From Rhodothermales bacterium (GTDB lineage: Bacteria; Bacteroidota; Rhodothermia; Rhodothermales; Bin80), in NCBI GenBank assembly GCA_958296045.1, contig CATQHT010000002.1, positions 434,001-498,000 on the forward strand: a stretch of 64,000 nt of DNA, read 5' to 3'. Within the stretch, counting starts at the first letter, position 1, and each line of letters begins with the position of its first letter. Under the pieces are notes generated by a model that made no database searches, was not told the origin of the DNA, and saw only the letters and a program-made list of their open reading frames with translations. This document shows positions 46,738 through 56,022 of the stretch, one piece after another. The position numbers were made by a program, and so were the translations under genes.

Positions 46738-47617
46738 GCAGCAGCTCCAGCATACGCTCCCTTTCTTCGGCAGAATAGAAATGAAGCTCGACTTTTCCTT
46801 TGCCCGATCCATCGCTGGTAAGCTTGACCTTGGTACCGTATCGACGCCGCAAGGACTGTTCCATATGCCGTAGCTGCGCCGACTGTTGCGGGCGTTTGGG
46901 CTGCTTCCGATTCTTTCCGACCTGGCTTGTTAGTTGTGCGACCTTGCTTTCGACTTGGCGGACGGATAGCTGCTTTCGCTCTATCTCCGCAAGCAGCTTG
47001 AGCTGCACATCCGCGCTGGACAGGCGCAGCAGCGCGCGCGCATGGCCGGCTGTGATCGTACGTTCCTGAAGTGCCACCTGCACGCGCTTGGGTAGCCGCA
47101 ATAGGCGCAGGGAGTTGGCTACTGTGGACCGCCCTTTGCAGACACGGCGCGCCACTTGTTCCTGCTGCAGGCCGCATTCATCGATCAGCCGGCGGTATCC
47201 TTGCGCTACCTCGATGGGGTTAAGCTCTTCCCGCTGAAGGTTTTCGACCAGCGCCAGCTCGAGCATTTCGTTCGTGCTGGCCAGACGCACGAGGGCAGGG
47301 ATCGACTTGAGACCTACCTGGCGCGCGGCACGGACGCGGCGTTCGCCGGCGATAATTTCGAAACGTCCGCTAGCTACCGCCCGAACCGTGATAGGCGTGA
47401 TGATGCCATGCTCGGCGATGGAGCGGACCAGGTCATCGAGCGCCTCGCCGTCAAAGGACTGGCGCGGCTGGTACGGGTTTGGGGTGATGAGCTCCGTGCG
47501 GATCTGGCGTGCGCCTTCGTGAACCCTCGGGGTCTCGCTCCTGAGCTCTGACAGGCTCTCCGCAGGAAGAAGGGCACCCAACCCGCGACCTAGGGCGACG
47601 ACTTTTCTTCTTGCCAT
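46727..47617 (-). CDS. parB: Chromosome partitioning protein ParB
   Basis: 296 aa. The CTPase/nuclease-like domain has LITPNPYQPRQSFDGEALDD and RFEIIAGERRVRAARQVGL (box II). The helix-turn-helix lies around QEQVARRVCKGRSTVANSLR, and a C-terminal dimerisation part follows a basic linker (GKNRKQPKRPQQ). ParB spreads from parS sites near the origin and works with ParA. It follows parA by 121 bases. I did not find a full TGTTTCACGTGAAACA-type parS in the window. Confidence 0.94.
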   Translation of the reverse strand: MARRKVVALGRGLGALLPAESLSELRSETPRVHEGARQIRTELITPNPYQPRQSFDGEALDDLVRSIAEHGIITPITVRAVASGRFEIIAGERRVRAARQVGLKSIPALVRLASTNEMLELALVENLQREELNPIEVAQGYRRLIDECGLQQEQVARRVCKGRSTVANSLRLLRLPKRVQVALQERTITAGHARALLRLSSADVQLKLLAEIERKQLSVRQVESKVAQLTSQVGKNRKQPKRPQQSAQLRHMEQSLRRRYGTKVKLTSDGSGKGKVELHFYSAEERERMLELLLGH

Positions 47618-47738
47618 AGCATCTGAGGCTTAAGGACGGTACCGCTACCGCCTGGTGGCTGGCCTGCCAAGATCGGCGCAGGGCCCGATCCATGCGGTCA
47701 GAGCAGGGTTCGCGGGTCCACCAGCGGGGCCGATGTGG

Positions 47739-48515
47739 CTACGAGACGTAGGACGCGTTCTTTTCGAGAAACTCTTGTGCTAAGGAAAAATAGTTCTTAG
47801 CTCCAGCACTAGTGCCATCAAACATCAGAACGGGCTTACCAAAGCTGGGTGCCTCGGCCACGCGCACATTACGGCGAGCGACGGTCTGATACACATATGG
47901 ATCAAAATACCGCTTCACCTCGGCTGCAACCTGTTTGGCAAGGCGCAACCTCGCATCAAACAGTGTCAGCAGCACCCCCTCAAGGGATAACCCGGGGTTG
48001 AAGCTCTGGCGCATCTTCTTGATGGTGGCCAGGAGTTGCCCCAACCCTTCGAGCGCAAAAAACTCGGCCTGCACTGGGATGAGGACGGAGTCTGCCGCCG
48101 TGAGCGCATTGAGCGTCAACAGTCCAAGGGACGGTGGACAATCCAAAAAGATAAAGTCGTAGCGGTTCCGAATGCCGCTCAATGCACGGGCCAGCCGCTG
48201 TTCGCGAAAGTCCAGGCCTGAAAGCTCCACCTCGGCTCCAGCCAGGTTGATGCTGCCCGGTAGCAGGTCCAGGTTGGGCACCTCGGTCTTGCGAATCGCA
48301 TCGCTGAAATGTGCTTCGCCGATGAGCACTTCATACGACGACTGCGCCAGAGTTCGCGAGTCAAACCCCAGTCCCGAAGTGCAGTTGGCCTGGGAATCCA
48401 GGTCCACTACCAGCACGCCATGATCCATCACCGCCAGCGAAGCAGACAGGTTGATGGCCGTAGTCGTCTTACCGACGCCTCCCTTCTGATTAGCTATCGC
48501 GACTACCTTTTCCAT
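47739..48515 (-). CDS. parA: Chromosome partitioning ATPase ParA (Soj)
   Basis: 258 aa from ATG 48515 (MEKVVAIANQKGGVGKTTTA). The deviant Walker A KGGVGKTT is at residues 11-18, VVDLDSQANCTSGLG follows, and DCPPSLGLLTLNAL carries the Walker B region. Length fits chromosomal Soj-type ParA. It starts the parA-parB-DUF5683 run. A 12-bp palindrome lies 74 bases upstream. Confidence 0.95.
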   Translation of the reverse strand: MEKVVAIANQKGGVGKTTTAINLSASLAVMDHGVLVVDLDSQANCTSGLGFDSRTLAQSSYEVLIGEAHFSDAIRKTEVPNLDLLPGSINLAGAEVELSGLDFREQRLARALSGIRNRYDFIFLDCPPSLGLLTLNALTAADSVLIPVQAEFFALEGLGQLLATIKKMRQSFNPGLSLEGVLLTLFDARLRLAKQVAAEVKRYFDPYVYQTVARRNVRVAEAPSFGKPVLMFDGTSAGAKNYFSLAQEFLEKNASYVS

Positions 48516-48888
48516 CAGTAAGGCGCCGCAGAAAAGGTGACAAAGCACAATCTGGCTCCCCACGGCGCACGATCAAAGGTCAACTGACCGCGATATCGCG
48601 AAGATATGAACACTGAATTGCAGGATAGCCCGGTGCCGCAGGCAACAAGTGGGGCGCCACTGCACCTGCTACCTGACTGTTGCGCACGGCACCAGCTAAA
48701 GAGTCCCGCTGCCATCACGCTGATCGGCGAAAGATAATCCGGGATTTCCGCATGCGTTAAGGCGCATGAATGCATAGGCTGCCACAAACCCCGACAAAGG
48801 TCATGGAACGCGCCGGTGGGTGGGATGTGCCGGAAGCAGAGATGTATGTGTAACCCTCAGGCACGGCTCTTCGTAGCAAACAAGTAAC
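48516..48888. other. Divergent intergenic region, parA and permease genes
   Basis: 373 bases with both promoters. It includes the palindrome CGCGATATCGCG at 48589-48600. Otherwise I see nothing definite; the permease may start at TTG 48889 or GTG 48919. Confidence 0.45.
48589..48600. promoter_or_regulatory. 12-bp perfect palindrome upstream of parA
   Basis: CGCGATATCGCG is a perfect palindrome 74 bases upstream of the parA start. It could be an operator or just a chance restriction-like site; it does not match the usual parS sequence. Confidence 0.3.
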
Positions 48889-50148
48889 TTGCGTTCCATC
48901 ACCGGACCTGGTCGCTCTGTGGCGAACTTTTTTGTAGAACTCTCCGAGGGGCTGGGAATCGCCCGGCGGTCCATGTTTGCGCATAAGCTGCGTAGCTTCC
49001 TCACGATGCTGGGCATCGTCATTGGCATCGTGACCGTCACGAGCATGTTCACGGTGATCAGCGGGCTGGAGCGAAGTTTTGAGAATTCGCTTTCGATGCT
49101 CGGCACCAACGTGCTGTATGTGCAGCGCACGGCTTGGTTTATGACGCCCTCCGAATGGATCAAGGCACGCAACCGGCCGCGCATCACGAAGGAGTTGGCA
49201 GACGATATTCGCGTCCGCGCGCGGTATGTGAGTGCTGTCGCACCTTCGGCTGATTCATTCCGTCCCGTGCGCTATCGGGATCGGGTGCTCTATGGAATCA
49301 GGGTGGAAGGCTCGACGCCCGAAGTGACAGAGATCGGTGATATGGATCTGACCGAGGGTCGCTGGTACAACGAGACCGAGCTTCAGGCCGCGCGTCCTGT
49401 CGTGGTGCTGGGGTCCGAGGTGGCCGAGAAGCTATTTCCCAGCGAGAGGGCCGTAGGCAAGCGAGTTCGGATTGGGGCCACCCGTTTTGAGGTGATTGGG
49501 GTGCTCAAGCGTCAGGGTCAGTTTCTGGGGATGTTTTCGTTTGACGATCAGGTACAGATACCCCTTACCACCTTTGAGCGTCTCTTCGGCCGTTACCGCA
49601 GCGTTATTATCCAGGTCAAGGCGGTCTCAGGCGAGGACCTGTTAAAGGCGGAGGATGAGCTGACTGGAATCATTCGCGCCGTTCGGGGCGTGGACGCCGC
49701 AGAGGAAAACAATTTCGCCATCAATAAGACGCAGGCCTTCCGGGACCAGATCGGCCAAGTGAAGAGCATCATCTATATGATCGGCATCTTCTTGACAAGC
49801 CTAGCGCTGGTCGTAGGAGGCATCGGCGTGATGAACATCATGTTCGTGTCTGTGAAGGAGCGCACACGAGAGATTGGCATCCGGAAAGCTGTTGGTGCAC
49901 CCCGCCGAGCTATAGTGATGCAGTTCCTGTTTGAAGCTATTGGCGTATGCATTGGTGCTGGTGTCATTGGCGTGGCCATCTCCGCGGGTGCGACGATGCT
50001 GATCCAGCGGTTTGTCCCAGCGGTACTAGCCCCGGGAACCGTCGTACTGGCATTTGTTATCTGCGTCGGCGTGGGCATAGTGTTTGGCATCTTGCCGGCT
50101 TGGAATGCCGCGCGGCTTAAGCCCATTGACGCTTTGCGGTACAGTTGA
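48889..50148 (+). CDS. MacB/FtsX-type ABC transporter permease, pair 1 first gene
   Basis: 419 aa from TTG 48889 (GTG 48919 is the alternative; neither has a clear ribosome binding site). The layout is standard for MacB-type permeases without their ATPase: an N-terminal helix (LRSFLTMLGIVIGIVTVTSM), a periplasmic MacB_PCD domain (about residues 60-290), then the FtsX part with three helices starting GIFLTSLALVVGGIGVMNIM and the motif VKERTREIGIRKAVGA. It ends 21 bases before its partner. Homologous to the gene at 51658, so the pair is duplicated. The substrate is unknown. Confidence 0.88.
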   Translation: MRSITGPGRSVANFFVELSEGLGIARRSMFAHKLRSFLTMLGIVIGIVTVTSMFTVISGLERSFENSLSMLGTNVLYVQRTAWFMTPSEWIKARNRPRITKELADDIRVRARYVSAVAPSADSFRPVRYRDRVLYGIRVEGSTPEVTEIGDMDLTEGRWYNETELQAARPVVVLGSEVAEKLFPSERAVGKRVRIGATRFEVIGVLKRQGQFLGMFSFDDQVQIPLTTFERLFGRYRSVIIQVKAVSGEDLLKAEDELTGIIRAVRGVDAAEENNFAINKTQAFRDQIGQVKSIIYMIGIFLTSLALVVGGIGVMNIMFVSVKERTREIGIRKAVGAPRRAIVMQFLFEAIGVCIGAGVIGVAISAGATMLIQRFVPAVLAPGTVVLAFVICVGVGIVFGILPAWNAARLKPIDALRYS

Positions 50149-50169
50149 CACTGATTCCGATACGGAGTT

Positions 50170-51393
50170 ATGGCTAACCTGGAGTTTGTGCGGCTGGCAT
50201 GGGAAGCGGTGCGCAGCAACAAGCTGCGCAGCGCGCTGACGCTGTTGGGCATCATCATTGGGGTGTTTGCCATCATTGTGGCTGTCACGGCGGTGGAAGT
50301 CATCCGGTCGAGTGCCGCGGGCACCATCGAATCGTTTGGCGCCACCACGTTTTCCGTCAGCAGCCGGAGCGGCTTTCAGCAGCGGGGAGGTGTTTGGCGA
50401 CCGCGCAGGGCGATTACCTACGACCAGGCGCACCTGTTGGCCCGCAGGGCGAAACTCCCCGTTGGCGTCAGCCCGGAAATGATGCAGAACGATCGCGTTG
50501 AAGCGCGCGTCGGGGCGGTGGAGACGGACCCGACCGTCATCTTTTTAGGCTCCAATGAAGATTGGATCGCGAACAATGGCTTTGAGATGGGTACCGGCCG
50601 GTTCATTGGAGATCAGGATGTACACTTAGCCCGGCCTGTCACTGTTATCGGCGCTGACTTGAAGGACGAACTGTTCCCCAACGAGACTGCGATCGGCAAA
50701 GATATTGTTCTTGACGGGCATCGGTACCAGGTAGTCGGCGTGATGGCCGAGAAGGGGGAAGCCTTTGGCCAGAATGTGGACATGATTGCGATCGTACCTA
50801 TCACGCGCATGATCAACCTGTACAGTGCCGCTCGGCGCGGCGTCCAGGTAACCGTACGTGCCGCCAGTATGCAGGACCTGCAGGCGACGATGGACGAAAC
50901 TATCGGCATCCTGCGCGTGATTCGAGGAGTAGGTCCGGGTGAGGAGAATGACTTCGAGGCCGAAAGTAACGAGAGCTTTGTTGAACAGATCGGCGACTTT
51001 ACGGGCAGGATTGCGCTGGGTGGTGCCGCTGTGGGGCTTATCACGCTGTTTGCCGCGGGTATCGGCATCATGAATATCATGTTGGTTTCGGTGACCGAGC
51101 GTACGCGCGAGATCGGTTTGCGCAAGGCCGTCGGGGCGCGCCGTCGTGACGTGCTGCGTCAGTTTCTTTATGAGGCCATCTTTCTCTGCCAGATCGGCGG
51201 TATCGTGGGTATTATGGCGGGTGCGGCCGGAGGCAATGTCTTGGGTTTGGTCTTTAAGACATCGTTTGTGTTTCCGTGGATTTGGGCGCTGGGCGCCACA
51301 TTGGCCGTAACCTGCGTGGCCGTCGCATTTGGCGTGTATCCGGCCTCGAAGGCCGCACGTCTGGATCCTATCGACGCGCTGCGCCACCACTGA
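50170..51393 (+). CDS. MacB/FtsX-type ABC transporter permease, pair 1 second gene
   Basis: 407 aa. GGAG lies just upstream of the ATG. First helix LRSALTLLGIIIGVFAIIVAV; MacB_PCD domain; FtsX part GAAVGLITLFAAGIGIMNIM with VTERTREIGLRKAVGARRRD; final helices end in DPIDALRHH. It most closely resembles the gene at 52893. The first and second genes of a pair differ from each other, which suggests they form a heterodimeric permease; the ATP-binding subunit must come from elsewhere. Confidence 0.88.
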   Translation: MANLEFVRLAWEAVRSNKLRSALTLLGIIIGVFAIIVAVTAVEVIRSSAAGTIESFGATTFSVSSRSGFQQRGGVWRPRRAITYDQAHLLARRAKLPVGVSPEMMQNDRVEARVGAVETDPTVIFLGSNEDWIANNGFEMGTGRFIGDQDVHLARPVTVIGADLKDELFPNETAIGKDIVLDGHRYQVVGVMAEKGEAFGQNVDMIAIVPITRMINLYSAARRGVQVTVRAASMQDLQATMDETIGILRVIRGVGPGEENDFEAESNESFVEQIGDFTGRIALGGAAVGLITLFAAGIGIMNIMLVSVTERTREIGLRKAVGARRRDVLRQFLYEAIFLCQIGGIVGIMAGAAGGNVLGLVFKTSFVFPWIWALGATLAVTCVAVAFGVYPASKAARLDPIDALRHH

Positions 51394-51657
51394 TGGTGCC
51401 GCCAAAGCAATAGGGGCAGACCTCCGAAGCATATTGGCCAATACTGGTGCGGCTTGGATGACCACCCCAGCAATAGGCCGGGGTTGAGGAAGGCATCGGG
51501 ATCGGGGTGATTTGCCGCTGGCCCTTAGCTTTGCTCTCGGTAAGCTGATCCTTTGGGGGCATCTTACGTTTCAGCGGTGCTGCTTAGCCTGCAAGTCTTC
51601 TTCCTGTTGCGCATTGTGGGCTAAAGCCGAGCCCCTCCAGGCCACACGACGTATGCC
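51394..51657. other. Spacer between the two permease pairs
   Basis: 264 bases without a secure gene. A minus-strand frame at 51368-51562 contains CPYCFGG and could be mistaken for a small zinc protein, but it overlaps the permease end and has no ribosome site. Confidence 0.4.
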
Positions 51658-52887
51658 GTGATCCGCTTTCTTGTTGAGGTCTACGAAGCGCTGCAGATTG
51701 CTGTGCGGTCGCTTAGCGCGCAGAAGCTTCGCAGTCTGCTCACCATGCTGGGAATCGTGATCGGCATCGTCACGGTTACCGCGATGTTCACCATCATCTC
51801 GGGCCTAGAGCGGGAGTTTGAGAACTCGCTGGCGATGCTGGGCACCAACGTGCTGTATGTTGAAAGGACGGACTGGTTTATTCCTGAGAGTGAGCAGAGG
51901 CGACAGTGGAATAGGCCGAGGATTGAGCCCAGCCTGGCGGACGAGATCAGGAGCCGCGCCAGATATGTTGAAGCGGTAGCTCCCACCTTACAAACGGTAC
52001 GGCCAGTCAAGTACCGCGACCGAACGCTGTATGGGATCTATACGCAGGGTTCCACCGTCGACATCACCCGTGTGATGGATATTGACCTAGCGGGCGGCCG
52101 CTGGTATACAGAAGTTGAAAACCAGACAGGTAAGCCCGTAGTCGTTATCGGAGCCAGCATCGCCGAAGAGCTGTTTCCACATCAGCAGCCCTTGGGCAAG
52201 AAGGTCCGTATTGGCGGTAGCCGTTTCGAGGTGATTGGGATTTTGGCGCGCCAGGGCAAGTTTATGGGGTTCTTCTCCTTTGATGATCAGGTTCAGATGC
52301 CGCTGCGGTCGTTTGAAAACCTATTTGGTCGTTACCGCAGCGCACGCATAGAGGTCCGAGCCGCTTCGGCAGAGGTGATCGATGCAGCCCAGGATGAACT
52401 TACTGGCATCGTCCGTACGGCACGCGGCGTGGATGCACTAGAAGAAAGCAACTTCGCCATCAACCGTACGGAGATGTTCCGAGAAATGGTCGGAAGGATC
52501 AAGGGCATCACGTATGGGATCGGGATATTCTTAACTAGCCTTGCCCTCCTGGTCGGGGGCATCGGTGTGATGAACATCATGTTCGTATCGGTCAAAGAGC
52601 GCACGAAGGAGATTGGTATTCGCAAAGCGGTCGGTGCCAGGCGACGCGCGGTGCTGTCTCAGTTCCTGATTGAAGCGGTCAGTGTATGCCTGATTGCGGG
52701 ATTCATCGGCGTAGCAGTGTCGGCTGGTGTCACACAAATCGTTGCCCGCTTTATTCCAGCGACATTATCGCTTAGCACCGTGGCTTTGGCGTTTGGCATC
52801 TGCGTCGGTGTCGGGATCATTTTCGGTCTGGTGCCTGCCTGGAATGCTGCGCGGCAGAACCCCATCGAAGCGCTCCGCTACGGGTAG
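51658..52887 (+). CDS. MacB/FtsX-type ABC transporter permease, pair 2 first gene
   Basis: 409 aa from GTG 51658. It is strongly similar to the 48889 gene over the whole length: LRSLLTMLGIVIGIVTVTAM, then ISGLEREFENSLAMLGTNVL, FSFDDQVQMPLRSFENLFGR, and FtsX part GIFLTSLALLVGGIGVMNIM with VKERTKEIGIRKAVGARRRA. No ATPase motif. Six bases separate it from its partner. It may have arisen by duplication of the pair. Confidence 0.88.
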   Translation: MIRFLVEVYEALQIAVRSLSAQKLRSLLTMLGIVIGIVTVTAMFTIISGLEREFENSLAMLGTNVLYVERTDWFIPESEQRRQWNRPRIEPSLADEIRSRARYVEAVAPTLQTVRPVKYRDRTLYGIYTQGSTVDITRVMDIDLAGGRWYTEVENQTGKPVVVIGASIAEELFPHQQPLGKKVRIGGSRFEVIGILARQGKFMGFFSFDDQVQMPLRSFENLFGRYRSARIEVRAASAEVIDAAQDELTGIVRTARGVDALEESNFAINRTEMFREMVGRIKGITYGIGIFLTSLALLVGGIGVMNIMFVSVKERTKEIGIRKAVGARRRAVLSQFLIEAVSVCLIAGFIGVAVSAGVTQIVARFIPATLSLSTVALAFGICVGVGIIFGLVPAWNAARQNPIEALRYG

Positions 52888-52892
52888 GTCAG

Positions 52893-54113
52893 ATGGTAAA
52901 CATCGAATTCATCCGGCTGGCGTGGGAAACAGTGCGCAGCCACAAGGTGCGCAGCGCGCTTACGCTTCTGGGCATGGTGATCGGCGTATTCGCCATCATC
53001 GTGGCGGTCACGGCTGTTGAGGTTATCAAGTCGAGTGCCACCAGTGCGGTGGAGTCATTCGGTTCGACGACCTATACTATCAACAGGTCGCGTGGCTTCT
53101 CTCGCAGCGGAGTGGGCGTGCGGGGACGTGAGCCGCTGACGTATAGCCAGATGGAGGTGCTGGCCGAGCGAAGCATGCTGCCTGCAGCCATCAGTCCTGC
53201 CATGGGAGGCTGGATGGTCGATGCCCGCTATCGTGACAGGAAGACTGATCCCTCAGTGATTCTTGTCGGAACGAACCAGCATCACCTAGCCAACAACGGC
53301 CTCAAGATGGATCAGGGGCGGTTTCTGACGGCGCAGGATGTCCATCTGGTGCGCCGAGTGGTCGTGATCGGAGCCGACGTGGCGGACGAGCTTTTTCCTA
53401 CTGAAACGCCGCTTGGCAAGGACATCATCCTGGCCAGCAACCGCTATCAGGTGATTGGCGTGATGGATGAGAAGGGTGAGGCGTTCGGACAGAACCTGGA
53501 CATGATTGCGCTGGTGCCCATCACGCGCATGATCCAGATTTTCGGCGGAGCTAAGTGGGATGTCGAGATCAAGGTGCGTGCGGTCAACATGCTGATGCTG
53601 GATGCGACAATGGAGGAATCTATCGGCGTCTTGCGCGTCATCCGGCGTGTGGGTCCGGGAGAGGACAACGACTTTGAGCTGGTAAGCAACGAAGGCATCG
53701 TGGGTGAGATCACAAACTTCACCAACAACATCGCCAAGGGTGGCGCTGCCATTGGGCTTATCACGCTTCTGGCTGCTGGCATCGGCATTATGAATATTAT
53801 GCTGGTGTCGGTGACCGAGCGCACGCGCGAAATCGGCATCCGCAAGGCAGTCGGTGCGCGTCGGCGCGACATATTGCGGCAGTTCCTATATGAGGCCATG
53901 TTTCTCTGTCAGATCGGCGGCATTGTGGGCATCTTAGCTGGCGCTGGAGGCGGCAACGTGGTGGGGTTCTTCGCTAAGACATCGTTTGTGTTTCCGTGGC
54001 TGTGGGCCACGATTGCGGTAGGTGGTGTGACGGCGATCGCCTTGATTTTCGGCGTGTACCCTGCGTACAAGGCCGCCGGACTTGATCCAATAGAGGCTTT
54101 GCGCCACGAGTAG
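52893..54113 (+). CDS. MacB/FtsX-type ABC transporter permease, pair 2 second gene
   Basis: 406 aa. Paralogue of the 50170 gene: VRSALTLLGMVIGVFAIIVA, DMIALVPITRMIQIFGGAKW, then GAAIGLITLLAAGIGIMNIM, VTERTREIGIRKAVGARRRD and the ending LDPIEALRHE. Its stop TAG shares one base with the rpiA GTG start, so rpiA may be translated by coupling. Confidence 0.88.
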   Translation: MVNIEFIRLAWETVRSHKVRSALTLLGMVIGVFAIIVAVTAVEVIKSSATSAVESFGSTTYTINRSRGFSRSGVGVRGREPLTYSQMEVLAERSMLPAAISPAMGGWMVDARYRDRKTDPSVILVGTNQHHLANNGLKMDQGRFLTAQDVHLVRRVVVIGADVADELFPTETPLGKDIILASNRYQVIGVMDEKGEAFGQNLDMIALVPITRMIQIFGGAKWDVEIKVRAVNMLMLDATMEESIGVLRVIRRVGPGEDNDFELVSNEGIVGEITNFTNNIAKGGAAIGLITLLAAGIGIMNIMLVSVTERTREIGIRKAVGARRRDILRQFLYEAMFLCQIGGIVGILAGAGGGNVVGFFAKTSFVFPWLWATIAVGGVTAIALIFGVYPAYKAAGLDPIEALRHE

Positions 54114-54829
54114 TGGCTTTGGCACCTTCGGACCTTGTTGCTGCTAAGCGGGCTGCAGGCAGAGCGGCAGCCGCGTACGCAGGTGATCGCTATCGCTTGG
54201 GCCTGGGGACGGGGTCGACGGCGGCGTGTGCCATTGAGGCAGTGGGTCGCAGGATCAGGGAGGAGGCCCTGCGCGTGATGGCCGTGGCGACCTCGAGTGC
54301 GGCAGCGCTATTGGCGCGTCACCAGGGCATCCCCCTGGTGGGACTGGACCAGTTGCCGGAGCTGGACCTTGCGTTTGATGGCGCAGACGAGGTCGATCGG
54401 TACGGCAACCTTATCAAGGGGCGTGGCGCTGCCCACACCCAGGAGAAGGTCGTGGCATCGGTAGCACGGCGTTTTGTAGTCCTGATTGATACCTCAAAGC
54501 TTGTCGAGACGCTGGGCGTGGTCAAACCGCTTCCCGTGGAGGTGTTGCCAATGGCGGCCTACCCGGTCATGAGAAGGCTTCGCAACCTGGGTGCGCGGCC
54601 CGAATTGCGAATGGGTGTGCGCAAGGATGGGCCGGTGGTGACAGACCAGGGATTCTGGGTCGTAGACGCCTTCTTTGAGGACGGAATACACGACCCTGCT
54701 GGGCTCAATGCAGCGCTTCTCGGCATCCCTGGCGTCTTGGACCACGGACTCTTTGTCGGAATGACATCAGATATCTTAGTGGGCAATCCCAACGGCACCT
54801 TTCAGCACTTGGGGATCCAGCGCTCATAG
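54113..54829 (+). CDS. rpiA: Ribose-5-phosphate isomerase A
   Basis: 238 aa from GTG 54113. It interconverts ribose 5-phosphate and ribulose 5-phosphate in the pentose phosphate pathway. Phosphate-binding LGLGTGSTAACAIEAVG, the catalytic DGADEVDRYGNLIKGRGAA and the TQEK segment are present. The usual loop KGGGAALTREK reads KGRGAAHTQEK here, with one Gly changed to Arg; the catalytic Lys and Glu positions are kept, so I expect activity. Confidence 0.94.
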   Translation: MALAPSDLVAAKRAAGRAAAAYAGDRYRLGLGTGSTAACAIEAVGRRIREEALRVMAVATSSAAALLARHQGIPLVGLDQLPELDLAFDGADEVDRYGNLIKGRGAAHTQEKVVASVARRFVVLIDTSKLVETLGVVKPLPVEVLPMAAYPVMRRLRNLGARPELRMGVRKDGPVVTDQGFWVVDAFFEDGIHDPAGLNAALLGIPGVLDHGLFVGMTSDILVGNPNGTFQHLGIQRS

Positions 54830-55359
54830 CCGCCGAAGCGGATGGGGTCGGTTCATAGTGCTCGCCTGCCATTGTGGCGGGCCCTTGAAAGCGAGGTGAT
54901 AGAGGTGTGGTCGTGGTAGAAGGCGGCCTGACCTTGGGGGGTTAAAGCGCCAATGTCGCACTTGCCAGCAGCTGACTTGCCTGTAATGGCTGATCTAGAG
55001 AGACCGAATGCTCAAACCCCACAATGACTGGTACGGGATACTATAAGCGCAAGCGCTGCTATGGGTCACTTCAGCCCGCAGCGCACACCGCCCCCCGGGC
55101 GTGTTTGTCTCAAGAACGACCGCAGGCACCCTGTTGGATACGTACCACAAGTGCTTAATAGATGGCGCTCAAGAAGCGAGCGACAATAGCCTTGGATGCA
55201 GGGCGCCGATTCTGGGATTACAAGAGGTGGCGCCTGTGCCTGCTAAACTTGCCTCGGGGTGGGACCACCCCGAGGCTGCGCCGAATGGAGGACAGAGCAC
55301 GAAGGAGCGGACCACCTGAAACCGCTCCCTCGTCCCTCATCCACCTGCGCTGCACAGTC
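54830..55359. other. 530-bp convergent gap with a strong hairpin
   Basis: rpiA and the TonB-like gene converge here. The only feature I can name is the inverted repeat at 55251-55276. I see no tRNA or gene. Confidence 0.55.
55251..55276. terminator. Perfect 12-bp inverted repeat, probable terminator hairpin
   Basis: GCCTCGGGGTGG and CCACCCCGAGGC are separated by only GA. It lies 84 bases beyond the stop of the TonB-like gene (minus strand) and 421 bases after rpiA. No T-run follows on either strand, so Rho-independent termination is not assured; the stem itself is very strong. A 2-base loop would open to a larger one in RNA. Confidence 0.55.
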
Positions 55360-56022
55360 TTAGCGCAGCTTGAACTGAATCGGCAGCGTCATCCGTACCT
55401 TCACCGCCTTGTTGCGCTGACGGCCCGGCACGAACTTGGCCTCACTGATGACCCGCAGGGCTTCCTGATCACAGCCGGCCCCAATGCCTCGGGCGATGAC
55501 GGCATTAGATACATTGCCTTGCTCGTCTACCACGAACTCGACAAATACCTTCCCTTCGACGCCGGCTTTGCGCGCGATCTCAGGGTATTTGATTTTGGCA
55601 GAAAGCCCCTGAAGACCACCGATAATGTCGGGCAGCTGTTCGACTACCAAGAAGATCTCCGGCTCAGCCTCCTCTTCGGGCTCATCGGCAGGCGGTGGGG
55701 GCGGAAGCGCTGTAAGCGGCTCGTCAATGTCGAGTGAAGCATCCAAGTCCAGGTCGTCATCCTCGAGCACTTCATCGTTGGGGACCTCGACGGGCACGGG
55801 CGGACGCGGCGGCGGCGGCGGCTTCTGAATCTGCTTGGTCTGCAGAATCTCCTCCATCTGCACGACTTCCTGTTCTACCTGTTCGATCTCCATCGTTTCG
55901 CCGCGATCAAGGTTGGCGCGGAATGCGAACACTAGGAGCACTAGCGCGATGGCCATGCCGATCTGAACAGAGGTCAGATACCACTGGCGTAAATCAGCCT
56001 TGGGGTTCTTTCTAAGAGCCAT
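55360..56022 (-). CDS. TonB-family energy-transducer protein
   Basis: 220 aa. An N-terminal membrane anchor (YLTSVQIGMAIALVLLVFAF) is followed by Pro- and acid-rich linkers (KPPPPPRPPVPVE, DDDLDLDASLDIDEPLTALP), then a TonB C-terminal domain: IKYPEIARKAGVEGKVFVEF, VDEQGNVSNAVIARGIG, and the ending KVRMTLPIQFKLR. This domain contacts outer-membrane receptors and passes on energy from ExbBD. The C-terminal domain is close to the tandem domains of the neighbouring lipoprotein. No exbB/exbD or receptor gene is in the window. Confidence 0.9.
   Translation of the reverse strand: MALRKNPKADLRQWYLTSVQIGMAIALVLLVFAFRANLDRGETMEIEQVEQEVVQMEEILQTKQIQKPPPPPRPPVPVEVPNDEVLEDDDLDLDASLDIDEPLTALPPPPPADEPEEEAEPEIFLVVEQLPDIIGGLQGLSAKIKYPEIARKAGVEGKVFVEFVVDEQGNVSNAVIARGIGAGCDQEALRVISEAKFVPGRQRNKAVKVRMTLPIQFKLR

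Noticed and set aside
51368-51562. Minus-strand 64-aa frame with YCWGG and CPYCFGG, resembling a small zinc protein
   Set aside because: It overlaps the permease 3' end, has no ribosome site, and only three cysteines; no recognised family.
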